NCBI GenBank assembly: GCA_024138025.1 | Contig: JAMXBD010000231.1 | Coordinates: forward strand, 310,001-374,000 | DNA from: Combretum micranthum | Taxonomy: Eukaryota; Streptophyta; Magnoliopsida; Myrtales; Combretaceae | Direction of reading: 5' to 3' | Length of the DNA stretch: 64,000 nucleotides | Shown: positions 1 through 12,344 of the stretch, piece after piece | Position numbering within the stretch: position 1 is the first letter of the stretch | How the letters are laid out: each line of letters begins with the position of its first letter | The notes under the pieces: model-generated | Databases searched by the model: none | What the model saw: the letters and a program-made list of their open reading frames with translations, nothing else | What the model was told of the DNA's origin: nothing | Program-made: the position numbers and the translations under genes

Positions 1-219
1 AAATCTCATCTCCAACTTGCAAAGTGTTAGAATTGTGGTCTTCTCTAAAGATTACGATAAATTTTTGTGAAGTTCTTTGGCTATCAATTCCCTGAAGAAA
101 TGGGAAACATCACAAACCATGTCGTAGATTTGGTTATCAAAATACCCATGAATGACAATAAGGAAGATCCATTGAAGTAGGACATGATAGTGTGACTCTT
201 CAAAACCCTCAAACTTAGC

Positions 220-1748
220 TCATCTGCACTTAGGCAGGATGATATGTTGGAAGCATATCCATTTGAGAAGAGTGTTTCTGTCTACATGAGGAAAGGGTTT
301 ATTGGTGATTTTAGCTTGAATACAAATTTCACACTTATTCATGTTATCAATGCCATTTAATTTTACATATCCATTTCTATCATATTTCATGGTTTGCATT
401 AATATGTCATAATCTAGCATGTCATAAATTATAAGTGTCAACAAAATAAACAAAATCATTTACTTTATTCATCTCAATACTTGATTTAAACATTCCATCA
501 TAGGCATATCTCCTTACTGTATAAAGATGTCCTTTCTTGAGTACAAACTTGTTTGACTTAATTTCAACTTTAAATCCCTTCTTATATAACAAACCTATAG
601 AGACTAAACTCTTTTTCATATCCGATACATATCATATATTTATAAGACTCAACTTCTTTCCAGATGTGAAATAGAAGTCTACATTTCCAATTCCTTACAT
701 ACTTGCCAAGTTTCCATTTCACATTAGACTTTACGGTCTTCCATAATTTTGAAATCTTTGAATTGATTTCGCTCATTGCACACATGAACCATTGCTCTTG
801 AATCAAGCTACCATTCTCTAAATTTGATTGTTGTAGCCATGTTCAATTTAGTGATCATTCCGACATGTGAGGCTTTAAATTTATTTGTCACCATGGCAAT
901 AAACTCTTGATCTTCAACTAAGTTTGCAGTAAGTGACATAACTTCTTTCTTGGCTTTCTTCGGGAATCAACATTCTTTAGCTTAATGCCATTTGTTGTTG
1001 CAATTATAGCATATGTGAACCTTTTCCTTTTCATTTTTGCTTACTTTTCTTTTCCTTTTGGAATTATTATTTTCTCCATCTTTCACATAGTTCACTTTAG
1101 AACTATTTTGAAAATTCACTGCATCACGCTTTCGCGTTTCTTCCTTTATGTGTATATGCCTAACAATTTTGTCAATGGTAAAATCCCTAGCCATGAGAAG
1201 TAGTTTCTCATGTAATCATTCCAACTAGGAGGTAATTTTGCCCCACTTGAAGAGATTCGGGAATAATTATATGTTAGTCACGTAGTCCATTGATAAGAAC
1301 TTGCAACTTATGAACTTGATCCAATTTAGAGATGTTATCAATTATACTAAGCTCAAAATATTTCGACATAAGAAATTTTTCCGTACATTGTCTTTTAGCA
1401 TTATATTTTTCTTCTAGTGCTTTCCGAATTTCCACTAGAGACTTTATTGTCATGTAAAGGTCATATAAATTGTCTGACAATGTATTAAGGATATGACTTC
1501 TACATGCAAATTCATCATCCCCCTTTTCTTCTTGGCCTCCTCCAACTTTGCCTTCTCTTATAAACTTGCATCTTCCTTTAGATCTTGAATAAGTTGTATG
1601 TTCGGATCACATACATAGGCCATGTTTAGCACAAACAACAAAAGTAATATCTTGTCCTTCCAGTGTTGAAATTTGTTCTATCAAATCGATCCAATTTGAC
1701 AAATCTTGGCTCATGACTCTAAGAATGGCATTGGTTTCACTAGCCATC
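220..1748 (-). pseudogene. Decayed Copia gag / protease / pre-integrase remnant
   Basis: Read on the minus strand from about 1,748, a gag-like start (MASETNAILRVMSQDLSN) leads into the UBN2-type gag region (MSDNLYDLYMTIKSL at ~1,480; LPPSWND just below 1,260). A DFTIDKIVRHIHIKEETRKRDAV segment follows at ~1,190 down, then a zinc knuckle beginning CYNCNNKWH near 985. Lower down are the protease/pre-integrase region (LVSIGLLYKKGFKVE at ~610) and CEICIQAKITNKPFPHVDRN at ~320, typical of the GAG-pre-integrase domain. The order is that of a plant Copia polyprotein. Stops and frameshifts break every segment, so it is non-functional. The integrase would lie before position 1, but bases 1-219 gave no convincing match. 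No LTR was recognised on the right. Confidence 0.8.
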
Positions 1749-2760
1749 TTAAATTCTCTAAGATTGTTAGGATTTAAAACTAATAAAAGGGCTTAAAGAA
1801 ACAAATTACAAATAAGATTGACTTAAAGGAACGAATGATGTTGCTTTCCTTAGAGAATTTATGTCTCTTACACAGAGTTTGCTATGAGAGACATATTGCA
1901 GAATACCCCCAGGATACAACTAAGTCTTGATACGTGATTAGCAAATATTCAAGTATCAAATTACACTTAAAAGAATTTGAGACATATTTGTGTATACATA
2001 TTGCTAAGACAAGAGAAGAAACAAAGAGAAGAATTCTAATAATCATCCGTATATTTTTCTGCTAGATGTAACACATTTTATATAATGACTAGATATTCTA
2101 ACCATCACAACTTTCTCCAAGAGTCACATTGTTTGGACATGGGTTGTATCCTTTGAATTTCAAGTTAGATTAATTAACATGAACCATTATCATGAATGGA
2201 CACAATCCAAATACATAAAACCCTTTAAGAAATTGATCAAAAGTTGCAATCTTTCAAAAATTAATCATTGAAATAAAATTAAAGATATGACAATGAAGAT
2301 CACGAGTGTAATCAAGCATGTGAAATTCACTGTGCTAGACAGATCCATGATGATGGTCATGATATAGCTTGTGATCTCCATGGTTACCTTAATTAGGGCT
2401 ATGATCTCCGCGGACTTTCAAGAAAATTCACCATGGCCATGACTAGGGTCGTGCTTGTCATGAACACCACAATTTTATTTCATTCTTCTTCTTTATTTAA
2501 GTACAAGATCTATATTATAGATTATATAATTGACAATCTATTTCCACGTAATTTAAGTGAATACGGATTTTTAATGGAAGGAAAGAAAATAAACATAAGA
2601 GCAAAGGGAGATTATAAAAAGTTTCCTATCTCAATAAGGTGGTGCCAATTTATTATAAAGCTGGCAATTACGAAGTTTTTGTTGAGCACGTTACAAGGAT
2701 CAACATTTTCATGTGCATCTGACAATCTTTCAAACCAATCAATCCACAACATACCCAAAA
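1749..2760. other. AT-rich spacer without recognised gene
   Basis: About 1 kb between the Copia remnant and the 3' end of the permease gene. It may include the retroelement leader or LTR, but no LTR partner or primer site is visible. A 115-codon open frame at 2,433-2,780 on the plus strand overlaps the end of the permease gene antisense and has no recognisable domain. I do not call it a gene. Confidence 0.5.
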
Positions 2761-5357
2761 CTAAGTATCTACATGTATAATTGGTCCTTTAAACCAGAGA
2801 CGAGCACTGAAGATCCAACTAGAAACAGTAAGAATTAACAGGCCACCAACTGCCACTGGTGTATAATTCAATGTCTCTGGGGTGATGGGAAAAGCAACAG
2901 GCAAAGAGAAGAGAACACATATAGTTGCCACCCATATAACAGCTATCCAACCTACTACTAACCCATACCGACCCATATTGAAAGGTCCAGCGACAAAGGA
3001 CTTTCGGGATAGTGTCACCCTAAAGAAGATGGGCAGGGCATATGCAACATACAAGCCGATAGTTGCAATGGACACCATCGCGTTAAAAGCCACAAGGCTT
3101 CCAAGTGACTGACAGAAACATGAATCATACAACATGTTAGCTACAAAGGTGTTGAATTTTATCTAAAAAGGAAAAGAATTCCTACCCTACCGATCATGGA
3201 TTCAAAGTTAGAAAGGAAGAAAACCGTACGGGCAATGCCATGCAGAAGGATATAAAAGCAGAAAGCCAGACTGCATTAACTGGGACGTCCTGCTGTTCAC
3301 TTGTTGCCACAATGATGAGAAAGGCATGGCTCCATCCCTTGCAAATGAATAAGCTTTCCTGTTTAAGAAATCAACCACACCAGTTTGTAAAATTATCATT
3401 TAGAGCCTTCTGTTGAAGGAACTATAGGCCGAAAGTCAGATCTCTACCTGGAATTGCTTGTGATGGAACTCATGCCGCAGAAAAATGGCAACCGCCACAA
3501 TAACCAAGCAAACAATCCCCCCAACTCCACTTCCATACCGGCTTTTAAATGCAAGATAGAACACCTCAGCAACAGCATATCCACCAGCATTGTCTTCACT
3601 CAAAAGATAAGGTATGTCTTTCGTGGCATAGAGGAGACCTACAAGGTAACCCCACCCAAATACCACTGATATCCCAACAGAACTAATGATCCCTTTTGGA
3701 CCATTCTTAGCAGCATTTTTAGTTTCCTCTGTCTGGAAAAAATATTGCGTTAGCATATTTGGCTTCATAGTTTTGTGGACGTGAAAGCTTACCGATTGTC
3801 CGAAGATGTTTCAATCTATAGTCTAAGAAAACTTTAATTCAAACTACCCTATGCAAAGAAGGCATCCAAACAAAAGCCTATTCACCAAGGAGAAACATGA
3901 TACCCCTAAAATTCAAAGAATCGTCAATGGTTTTTTATGCAACAAAGAAGAGTCCTGAAAATAAATTCAAGTGGAATGTTCCTGATCTCAAGTGTGCCCA
4001 CAAAATATGTATTCAATTGATGGTTTTGATGACTAATTTACATTATAGATCTCACTTCATTAAATCCAATCAAAGTGGACATACCATGGCAGCAGATGCA
4101 TCATATCCGGTCAGAGTATATTGACTCATCATAAGCCCAAGAAGAAATATATAAAAATGGTTTTCTATGCCTTGCCCATTATCTGTATTGAAGTTAGTGA
4201 ACACAAACTCGGTGGTAGCCCTTTCCTTCGCAATAGTTGGAATAAGAATCATAAGAAGAAGAAGACCTGGAAACAATGGAAACTACACAGAACTAATAAT
4301 AAATCCCACATGAAACTAAGAGAAAGTGCCTTTGTTTTCGTCATTTCCCTTACCAATGCAATTCCAAGCGGCAGCTAGCTGCCCAAAGAAAGATACTACT
4401 GAAATGGGAAAACTGTTTAGAAGTGCATGTAGAACCAGTATCCCTCCATGAAAGCCCAAGACCACATATTTTGATGACTCATATCCCCCACCATTCTTTC
4501 CCCCAGTGAGAAGAATGATTGCTTGAATCAACTGTGCAAGCGAGAAATCTACGCTTGTGGTAATAGCCCACTGTAAAGCAAACATTGATATTTCAGTATA
4601 AAATTTTGGACAAACTCATTTTAAATTAAAGTTTCCATCGTTTAAATTTCCAAGATGATGAAACTGGAGAAAGTACCTGGCCAACAATGTTGAACCTGCG
4701 AGTGAAGAAGAAGTAGTTGATCATAATAAACCACTGGTGGAACAGAAACTGCTTTTACAATTCATAACGCTTAGTTTTTTATCAACTGGTAATAGTCAAT
4801 GTTCGGATTCATTAAAGGAATCTGATGAATGTCTTATTATTGCAAATAGGTTAGTATACGAACCAGCCAGTCATCCAAGAGGCGAAAGGTGCCCATTTCT
4901 TGCCAGCAAGTTTAGCACTCCAATAGTAGAGACCCCCAGAAGTTGGGAAGGAAGAACATATCTCAGCCATGGACATTGCCACAGTCATGGTAAGCGTCCC
5001 AGCAATAAACCAACCGTATACCATAGAAATTGAACCCCCAAATCTTAGTCCTGTGTTGAAAAGGGTGGTTATACCCGTCAATCCCGATATGATGGCAAAC
5101 GAAAATGCAAAATTTGAAAGCAACCTGAAAATTTTATAGAGACACCCAGATACGAAAACATTAAAAAAAAGAAAAAGAAAAAAGAAGAAGAAACATATTG
5201 AATTTGATCCAAAAAAAAGGGTATCGTTAGAGAATTATTACGAGAGATCACGCTTCAGCTCTTGCTTGTAGCCAAGTTCATGAAGACGAGCATCGTCAGA
5301 TGCTGCGGAAGCACCAACATTTTGGACTCCGCTAGTTTTGTCATTGGCCCAAGCCAT
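2761..5357 (-). pseudogene. BAT1: BAT1-type amino-acid/GABA permease (APC superfamily), two frameshifts
   Basis: This is a multi-pass APC-family transporter of the plant bidirectional amino-acid transporter (BAT1/GABA permease) group. Eight exons fit GT-AG junctions: 5357-5242, 5124-4864, 4695-4677, 4570-4354, 4266-4085, 3732-3448, 3358-3230 and 3108-2761. Family landmarks in order are ELGYKQELKRDLS (exon 1), SNFAFSFAIISGLTGITT and MAEICSSFPTSGGLYYWSA (exon 2), VDFSLAQLIQAI (exon 4), ERATTEFVFTNFNTDNG and MSQYTLTGYDASA (exon 5), ARDGAMP (exon 7) and ETLNYTPVAVGGL (exon 8). Exon 6 loses frame at a T run (3,480-3,485 on the plus strand, five bases where the reading frame wants seven). Exon 7 loses one base near 3,293. 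With those bases allowed for, the length is about 519 residues, close to the ~516 of the Arabidopsis protein. The locus is therefore either a very young pseudogene or an intact gene with sequencing errors. Permease identity is firm; functional state is open. Confidence 0.9.
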
Positions 5358-6720
5358 TTTTTATAGGCATAGGTTGAAACAATAGGATAAGACACAAACC
5401 ACGACACGGCAGAATTCAATCAATATGGTTATATCTCCTAGGATTTAAGATTTAAGATTTAAAAAATGGGGGATAAAACTATTTTAATGAGTGAAATGTG
5501 CCAATGGAGGACAGGGATCAAACCCTCCCTGTCTTTGCAAAACAAGAACAAGGAGAGAATAATTAGATCTGAATCTTGTAGGGAGTAGTTGTTGGTATTT
5601 GCAATCTAACAGTTATAAGTGAGAGCCTATAACAACAGGTCTAATATTAGTAATGATGACCTGTCTGTGTTCCATACTAATCAGTAATCACATGTAGGTG
5701 TCGATGTTGTGACTTCATGGGCATGGAGTGGACGAGATAGAAAAGCCAAAAGCACTTCACATACATTAAAAAAAAAAAAAAAAAAAAAAAAAAGGAAGTT
5801 GATTTCTCCATTGTTTTCACTCCAAAGCATAATTTTAGAAGTTTTAGCCTCAGCCATCTTTATCATCGGATTCTTAACGTAAAAACTAAAACAAAGGTTT
5901 TTTTTTTTTTCCCTTTTTTTTTTCTTTTCTATAAAATATTCATTCAGCAAGATATGTAATGTGAATTACAGTAATTTTTTTTTTTTTTTTTACTTGGATG
6001 GTTTAACTAAAATTATTCATCATTTCCTATGGCTTGTTTAAAACATATTTGCACTTGTTCACCTAAACACGTCACTTGGACATGCAGTCTATTACAAGTA
6101 TCGAATCTTTCTTTCAAGATGTTTACTGAATAAAGTGGAAATTTTAATAAAACATCAGGACTTAATTAAGGATGATATTTAGATTCGCATTTATCATATC
6201 ATTTACTCTTTTTAAAAAAATTAATTTTTTATTATTTATATTTGAACATAATCATTTTTTAAATTTAGTTAAAAAATTTAAGAATAAATTGAAAAAATCT
6301 TATAAGTTTCTTATGTTATTGATGTGTCACTAGATTAATAAAATATTTTATTTAAAAAAAAAAGAAAAATAATGGGATTTATTTAATAATCACCACATCT
6401 TTTCATAAGGTAAATTTCAAAAGCTTTCCTTCTATGGTTATAGAAAAATCGAGTAGGATGCATAAGCTTAATTTTGAAAATTTAAAAAATGATTCATGAT
6501 ATTGCATCCCTTTATGTATAGGAATGGCCCAAAAATTTAATAAGTATTATATTATTATACTTTTTATTGGCCAAAAGGAAAAAGGGAATTAAATGTGGTC
6601 GATCAAGAGATTAGTATCTATAATGCTAAATTATAATTAATCTCATATTATACATAAAAAGTGTGACCATGGAAATGCCTCTTTTTTTTTAATTTAACAA
6701 ATTGAACCTAGCAAATTTTC
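5358..6720. other. Upstream region of the permease with homopolymer tracts
   Basis: AT-rich DNA 5' of the permease start. It holds an A run of about 27 bases near 5,767-5,793, T runs at ~5,900-5,930 and ~5,973-5,991, and a short TTTAAGAT direct repeat at ~5,443-5,460. The long poly-A and poly-T tracts could be old retroposon tails, but no retroposon body was recognised. An 89-codon frame at 5,681-5,950 (minus) is made of homopolymer codons and is not a gene. No clear TATA box could be assigned. Confidence 0.5.
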
Positions 6721-7313
6721 TAATATTTAGGTATTTCATTCAAATGCCATGTATTTCTATTACCTATAAATTTAACACTTGTCCATAAGGCTTCTAAAGC
6801 CCAATATCATGTCCACTTGTTATTTTTATTTCCCATTTTAGGATAAGGAAACCATGTTTTGAACATGAGTGGTCATTTATCAAGGATATGAGCCTCTTAT
6901 CCCTTTGTATCTTAAACATATTTCCATAATAAATGATTAAGATGATGGTAATGGATGATGGTAATGGTGGTGATGATGATGATGGTGATTGGAGAGATGA
7001 AAATCAAAAAAATGACAATGGTCTTGATGATAATATTTATATATTTCCTTCCAATTCCATGTATTGCTATTACCTGTAAATTCAACAAATGTCAATAAGG
7101 TTCCTAAAGCCCAATATCATGTCCACATGTTACTTATTTCCCATTTTAGGACAATGATACCATGTTTTGAGTCATTTATCAAGGATTCAAGCCTCTTATC
7201 CCTTTGTATCTTAAAAATATCTTCATAGTAAAATGTTTTCTTAATTCGTTTTAATAGAGCAGTTGATGATTCATCGATAAGGCTCCTAAAATCCAATATC
7301 ATGTCCACTTGTC
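6721..7313. repeat. Imperfect direct duplication of a ~200-bp segment plus a third short copy
   Basis: The block at ~6,721-6,935 is repeated at ~7,031-7,235 with scattered substitutions and small indels. Shared anchors include CCCAATATCATGTCCAC, TTTATCAAGGAT and CCTCTTATCCCTTTGTATC. A ~40-bp piece recurs at ~7,272-7,313. The copies are separated by GAT/GGT-rich microsatellite. No coding potential was recognised. Confidence 0.8.
6942..6990. repeat. GATGGT/GAT microsatellite
   Basis: Irregular run of GATGATGGT-type triplets between the first two copies of the duplicated segment. Confidence 0.75.
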
Positions 7314-7317
7314 AATA

Positions 7318-7375
7318 ATGATATTGATGGCGAAGATGATGGTGATGGTGATGGTGACAATGATAGAGATGGAAG
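7318..7375. repeat. Second GAT/GGTGAT microsatellite
   Basis: GATGGTGATGGTGATGGTG-type run right after the third copy of the duplicated segment. It suggests that the segment and microsatellite were duplicated together. Confidence 0.7.
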
Positions 7376-8124
7376 AGATAGAAATGGAAGATGACAATAG
7401 TCTTGATGATAAATAGAGCAATTGATTATTTGTTTTAGTGTATTGTTTTGTTATAATATTTTATGTTGTAATGTACTTCCTTTTATCACTCTTTTTTGGC
7501 ACTAATATTTGTAATGTAGTTTTATGCATTATCACAAGGACTTGTGCTTGACTATTTGTACTATGATATGACTTTGAGTTTTATTATGATGAAAATGTAT
7601 ATTCATTTTTCATAATTTTATAATCTATTTAAATTTTTTTTAGTAGTAATATAAGAAACTCACTAGTATCTAAAAGTTAGTTTACATAGGCCATAGAAAA
7701 GTTTCAATTCTACTTACACTAAGGCGATTCTACGTGGAATCGCAAATTTAACTACCATGGCCTACTCTATAGTGTTAAATTAGATTTATTAAAATTTTAA
7801 GCTAAACATAATATTAATGAAATATTCCAATATCTACTTGATAAATAAATAATAAATAAATAAAGATTAAAATATAATAAAATTTTGCCATAACTTATTG
7901 AAGAGAGTAAATAGCATTTAATAAAAGAATATAAGAAGAATAAAAATATATATATACATATATATATATTTAAAGAGATGTTATTAAATAAGATAATAAT
8001 ATATATTATAATAGTAATATCATGTCAAGTGGATATTAAATGGTGAGTTATTATAAGAATAATATAAAACTAATAAAATAAAATGCAAATAAAGAAATTT
8101 ATTATTATACTTAAGTTACAACTT

Positions 8125-8180
8125 GTATGTATGTATGTATGTATGTATGTATGTATGTATGTATGTATGTATGTATGTAT
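8125..8180. repeat. (GTAT)14 microsatellite
   Basis: Perfect tetranucleotide array of 14 units. It is flanked by a partial direct repeat AACTTGTAT, seen at the left edge and again just after the array. Confidence 0.95.
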
Positions 8181-8303
8181 GAACTTGTATAAGATATCAT
8201 ATAAAATGTTTCAGCTAGATTGTTTATTAAAGGTAATAATAAATGCATAAAGAAAGAAAGAGAAACTAATAGACTTAGAAATATAATATAAACAATGTGT
8301 ATA

Positions 8304-8322
8304 ATATATATATATATATATA
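8304..8322. repeat. (TA)n tract
   Basis: Nearly perfect TA dinucleotide run. Confidence 0.85.
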
Positions 8323-9600
8323 AGGCAAGTAACTTCTAGAAAGTAAATAAGATATAGATTGATAAATATATATAGATATGTAATTAGAAATAGGGAAATA
8401 TTTTATAAATAAGGTATAGAACCTATAAGAAAAGATATAAAAGGAAGTGGCAGAAAAGTTAGTTAAATTAGGACAAAGTAAAAGAGGAAACTAAAAATCC
8501 TATAGCTAATCCCTTTTCAATCAATATAAACAAGAGTCTTTTATCCTTTTAGAATTTACTTAAGTGAAACTTGTCTTGCTACAATAAAGAGAGGAGAAAG
8601 GCATAGAGATAAAATAAAAACAAGTAAGCCCCAAACTTTTCTTCCAATTATAATAACACAGATTGAAAGTTAAAAATTAAATTGTCTATTCTAATAACTC
8701 ATAATAGTAATAAAAGACATTAATAATTATAAAACCTAAAAAAAATAGCATGATATGAATTTGACTTTTATAATAGGTTTCCAAAGATTTTAAGGGATTT
8801 GAGATGATTTGGCAAAACCAAGTGAGTAACTTCTATTTGCTTGTTGTTTATGCTTTTGTTAGGTTTAGAATTTAATGAAGTAACTGATAAATTAGATTAC
8901 ACTGCTCCATTTTGAACTTTGTTAAAATATTTGAAGCATATTTCTTCAAGGAAATAAAAATACATTCCAAGTTTGCATTGGTGAATCTCTATTCTGAACT
9001 TAATTGTCAAAATAGTGATTTTGCTATTTACTAGAATATATAGAATCAACAAAATCCTATAAAATTATGCGAAACTAGTAAAATTATAAACGTGTAGAAT
9101 CGTACATCTAAATTAATATTTCTACCTAAAGTTTGTATCTAAACAATTTTGTATCTATTTTAATTAAGTAAAAACATATAAAATCATAAATTTGTATAAT
9201 CGCATATTTGACTCAGGATTTTCATAGCTATTATTCCAAAAACTATGACATCTATCCAAAACCAAACATTTTAAATAATACTTCCATTTTGTTTTTAAAT
9301 TCATTCATTAATGGAGAATCATGGCTAGCCAGCACAAACAATACAATTTCCTATCCTTAGTATCTTTAATATATATTATTGCTTCACTTTCACTTTTAAC
9401 AAAGCCACCATGCTATACTAGGTTCTATGAGCCCATTTAAGGCATGGAATGCCTTATGCAATTTGTATACATGGCTTTCCTTTTTTGAAGATTTAAAACC
9501 ATATGGCTACATAATATATGTTTCTTCCATAAACTATGTTATCAAAAGTTCATTTAATATCTAAATGAAATATACCTATTGTTGATAGAAAATTTTTTAC

Positions 9601-10215
9601 TATAGCTCATTGAGTCGCAACACTAGCCTAATGGACTGGTAAATCTATTAGGAATCCTAAGAGCTCTAGCCTAGAAGGCCTCATGCCTATGAAGAGCCCC
9701 AACCTTGTGAACAGGCTCTGGGGAAACTTTAATTCCCATCAAGAATGAGATACCAATTGGCCACAGTTGTAACTTCTTGAATGGAGACCCATGGTGACGA
9801 GGCTTTGAAGGAAACAATCCCGACTTCAAGGCTTTAGGTAACCTACCTAACACTCACTCTCTTTAGGAAATTTAATACCTATTTAGCCATCATTCATACT
9901 TGATACCTTCGTGTTCGTAAATTTAGGCTAACTAACCAATATAGGAAATCTATCACTTGGAGTGTAGATATTCCATGGGCCCCCTAATTCTGTTATGGCC
10001 ACCTCATATGAATAAACCCTCGCATAAGAGGTATGAGATATGAACTAACTATACTACTTTCTGGATATTCTCTATATTCCTTCTAGAACCCATAGCTAAC
10101 TTAAATATCGGAGTGGCCTCGGCACACTACTAATCGAGTTTTCATGTTTATAGGTTCATGGTGCTCCCGTACCTAACTCTATAGGTGATTCAACACTTGC
10201 AAGATCTATTTCAAC
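9601..10215. other. Unclassified, less AT-rich stretch, probably repeat-derived
   Basis: This ~600-bp block stands out from its AT-rich neighbours by higher GC and sequence complexity. Examples are GGGCCCCCTAATTC near 9,978 and GAGTGGCCTCGGCACAC near 10,110. Its right edge meets a Copia RT fragment. A 60-codon minus-strand frame at 9,671-9,853 has no recognisable domain. It may be an LTR or untranslated part of an old element, but no second copy exists in the window to prove that. Confidence 0.35.
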
Positions 10216-10940
10216 TAATTAAGCTATCAAAGCCAAAACTACCTTAATTGTTTCATGCCTTACATATTGTGCAAAGGTATCACCATAAAAAACTCTAGGC
10301 TGATAAATATAACCTTTCACTTCAAGCCTAGATTTATGCTTACAAATAGAGCCATTTGATTTCATTTTAGTTCTAAAAAAGAATAAGTCTCTAAAATTGC
10401 AAATTTCCAATTTTCATAAATCTCAAACAAGGTTCTTATCATTAGAATTGTACAATTTGGTTCAAAATCATAAAACTCCCCTAATGTTTTGGAAGCATAA
10501 TTTGTAGTCTAGTATCAAACTTGATGAATTTTTTCTCCACGTTTGTTGCTTCTTGACTTATATTAATCAACAACTACATCTCTACTCACAACAATTTCGT
10601 CACTCTTTAAATTAAATATCTTGTAACCTTTTAACAATGCAACATATCTAAAGAAAATTCCTAACTTTGCCTATGTAGTAAAGTGAACCAAAAAAATATC
10701 TAATCCTTTGCCAATGGTCAAGCCTCACGCCATGCTTCAATGAGGATTTTATCTTCTATTAACTTGGTTGGTAGCCACTTAAGATGACATACGACTATGT
10801 AAACAGCTTTTGCACAAAATCTCAGAGATAAATTCTTATTAGCCATCATGCCTCAAGCTATTTCAACATCTCTATTTCTTCTTTCAAAAATATCATTTTG
10901 TTTTAGTAACTAGTTAACTATTAATTATTGTCTAATTCCC
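10216..10940 (-). pseudogene. Copia integrase C-terminus and RT N-terminus fragment
   Basis: On the minus strand, ~10,920 down to ~10,560 gives decayed integrase: a remnant of the ...QQND..ERKNR core, then a part matching the ...MMANKNLSLRFCAKAVY and LPTKLIEDK region, then ...FNLKSDEIV. From 10,410 to 10,219 the start of a Copia reverse transcriptase follows (FRTKMKSNGSICKHKSRL, then VKGYIYQP and HETIKVVLALIA). Domain order is right for a minus-strand Copia pol. Stops, frameshifts and loss of the RT core make it a relic. No LTRs were found. Confidence 0.8.
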
Positions 10941-11357
10941 ATGTTAGCATAATACGATTTAGATTCCTTTTGAGTTATATTTATTCCCATCATCGAACCT
11001 AAAGGACTTTATTTTAAAACCACTTTGAACTTTAACCATGGCTATAAACCTCTTAAATGTTGAAAAAGCTTTTGATTTACTGCCTAAAAAATAATTTTAA
11101 ACCATCCTTATAAGACGAATCATTTTTATATTTTTTTCATAAGGGATAAATTGCATTGGTTTTATTTAAGGGGATCTATGTGAATTTATTACATAATTTT
11201 GTATTATTTCTATCTTTAGGGATAGTGAGGATAATTTAAAGAATTGTAGATATTTGATTATTTTTTAAGAATTTGGAATTAATTGAAGACATGTTAAAGA
11301 CTTGATCAATTCTATACCTTAATTAGCACATTAAAAAGAGTATTCACGATTTATTGA

Positions 11358-12280
11358 ATGTCTAAGCAAGATATATGGCTAAATTTCCACTTTGTTGAAT
11401 TTGTGCTTAATTTATTTATTATTGCACTTTTGTATGTGGGTGATATTCTTTTAACAAGGCCTAATATTGGTCTTATATATGAACTCAAACAAAAGCTTGA
11501 TTCCGTTAGTGATCTCAGTCCGGTTCATTTTTTCTTTGGGATTACAATTTGTCGAGCTCCTCAAGGAACCTTGCTTGATTAGAGAAAGTTCATTTTAGAT
11601 ATATTGATGGATGCAAGCTTATCAACAACAAAGCTGACTTCTTTTCGCTTACCATCTAACTTGAAACTTGATAATGTGAATGATAATTGACAATCCTTCT
11701 TTCTATGTAGGCCACTTATTTCTACACCTCACTCTAACTAGGCTCGACAATTCTTTTGTTTTACATCATCTAAGCTAGTTTTTATCTAATATCCAAACTT
11801 CTCATTATCAAGCCCTTTTGCATGCTTGATGATATTTGAAATATTCCTCTTCCTTAAGCCTCTTTATATCCTTCTTCTAATGCTCTTTACTTTAGTGGGA
11901 TATTCAGACTCAAATAGAGGAGGTTACTTTGGATAAGAAATTTATTATATATTTTTGTCAAGTTGCTCTTATTATAGTTTCCACTTCCACATTTGAAGTT
12001 GGATATAGAAATATGGCCTCTTCTATAAAGGAATCACCATGGGTCTCATAGAGTTTGTAGGACCTTAGGGTTAATGTTCCTAATTCGGTGCCCTTATGTT
12101 ATAACAACTAAATGGCTTTGCTCATTACGGCTAATTAATTGGTTGATTTTTACTCTAATGTTATGGGAGAAAAACAACAACATTTCTTTTGGGTGCCAAG
12201 GGTCTCAAAAAAGATCTAACTTGAGGGGAGATGTGAAGCATATTACTTGTTTTAATTATTTACACATGGCAGTGTAACAT
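11358..12280 (+). pseudogene. Copia RT / RNase H fragment, plus strand
   Basis: The plus strand at 11,358-11,582 encodes the second half of a Copia RT: LLYVGDILLTRPN (a YVDD-box relative with D changed to G), then SPVHFFFGITICR. Downstream to about 12,280, stop-ridden frames keep traces of the RT end and RNase H (for example YSDSNRGG near 11,905 for the usual YSDSDWGG). It faces away from the neighbouring minus-strand fragment, so the two are separate relics or an inverted rearrangement. Confidence 0.75.
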
Positions 12281-12344
12281 AGTGACACTTGTCTTTTATT
12301 TATACCTTCATTAATTATGCTTTGGATAGCCTGTAGTAGTTGTA

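Larger units (their letters stand above)
7376..9600. other. AT-rich intergenic DNA with simple repeats
   Basis: About 2.2 kb of strongly AT-biased sequence with AT dinucleotide patches (about 7,945-7,970 and 8,304-8,322) and a tetranucleotide array, listed separately. No open frame, RNA gene or transposon end was recognised. Confidence 0.6.

Noticed and set aside
2433..2780. 115-codon plus-strand open frame overlapping the end of the permease
   Set aside because: No recognisable domain, antisense to the permease 3' end, and composition typical of chance frames in AT-rich DNA.
5681..5950. 89-codon minus-strand frame upstream of the permease
   Set aside because: Mostly Lys and Phe runs from poly-A/T tracts; a low-complexity artefact.
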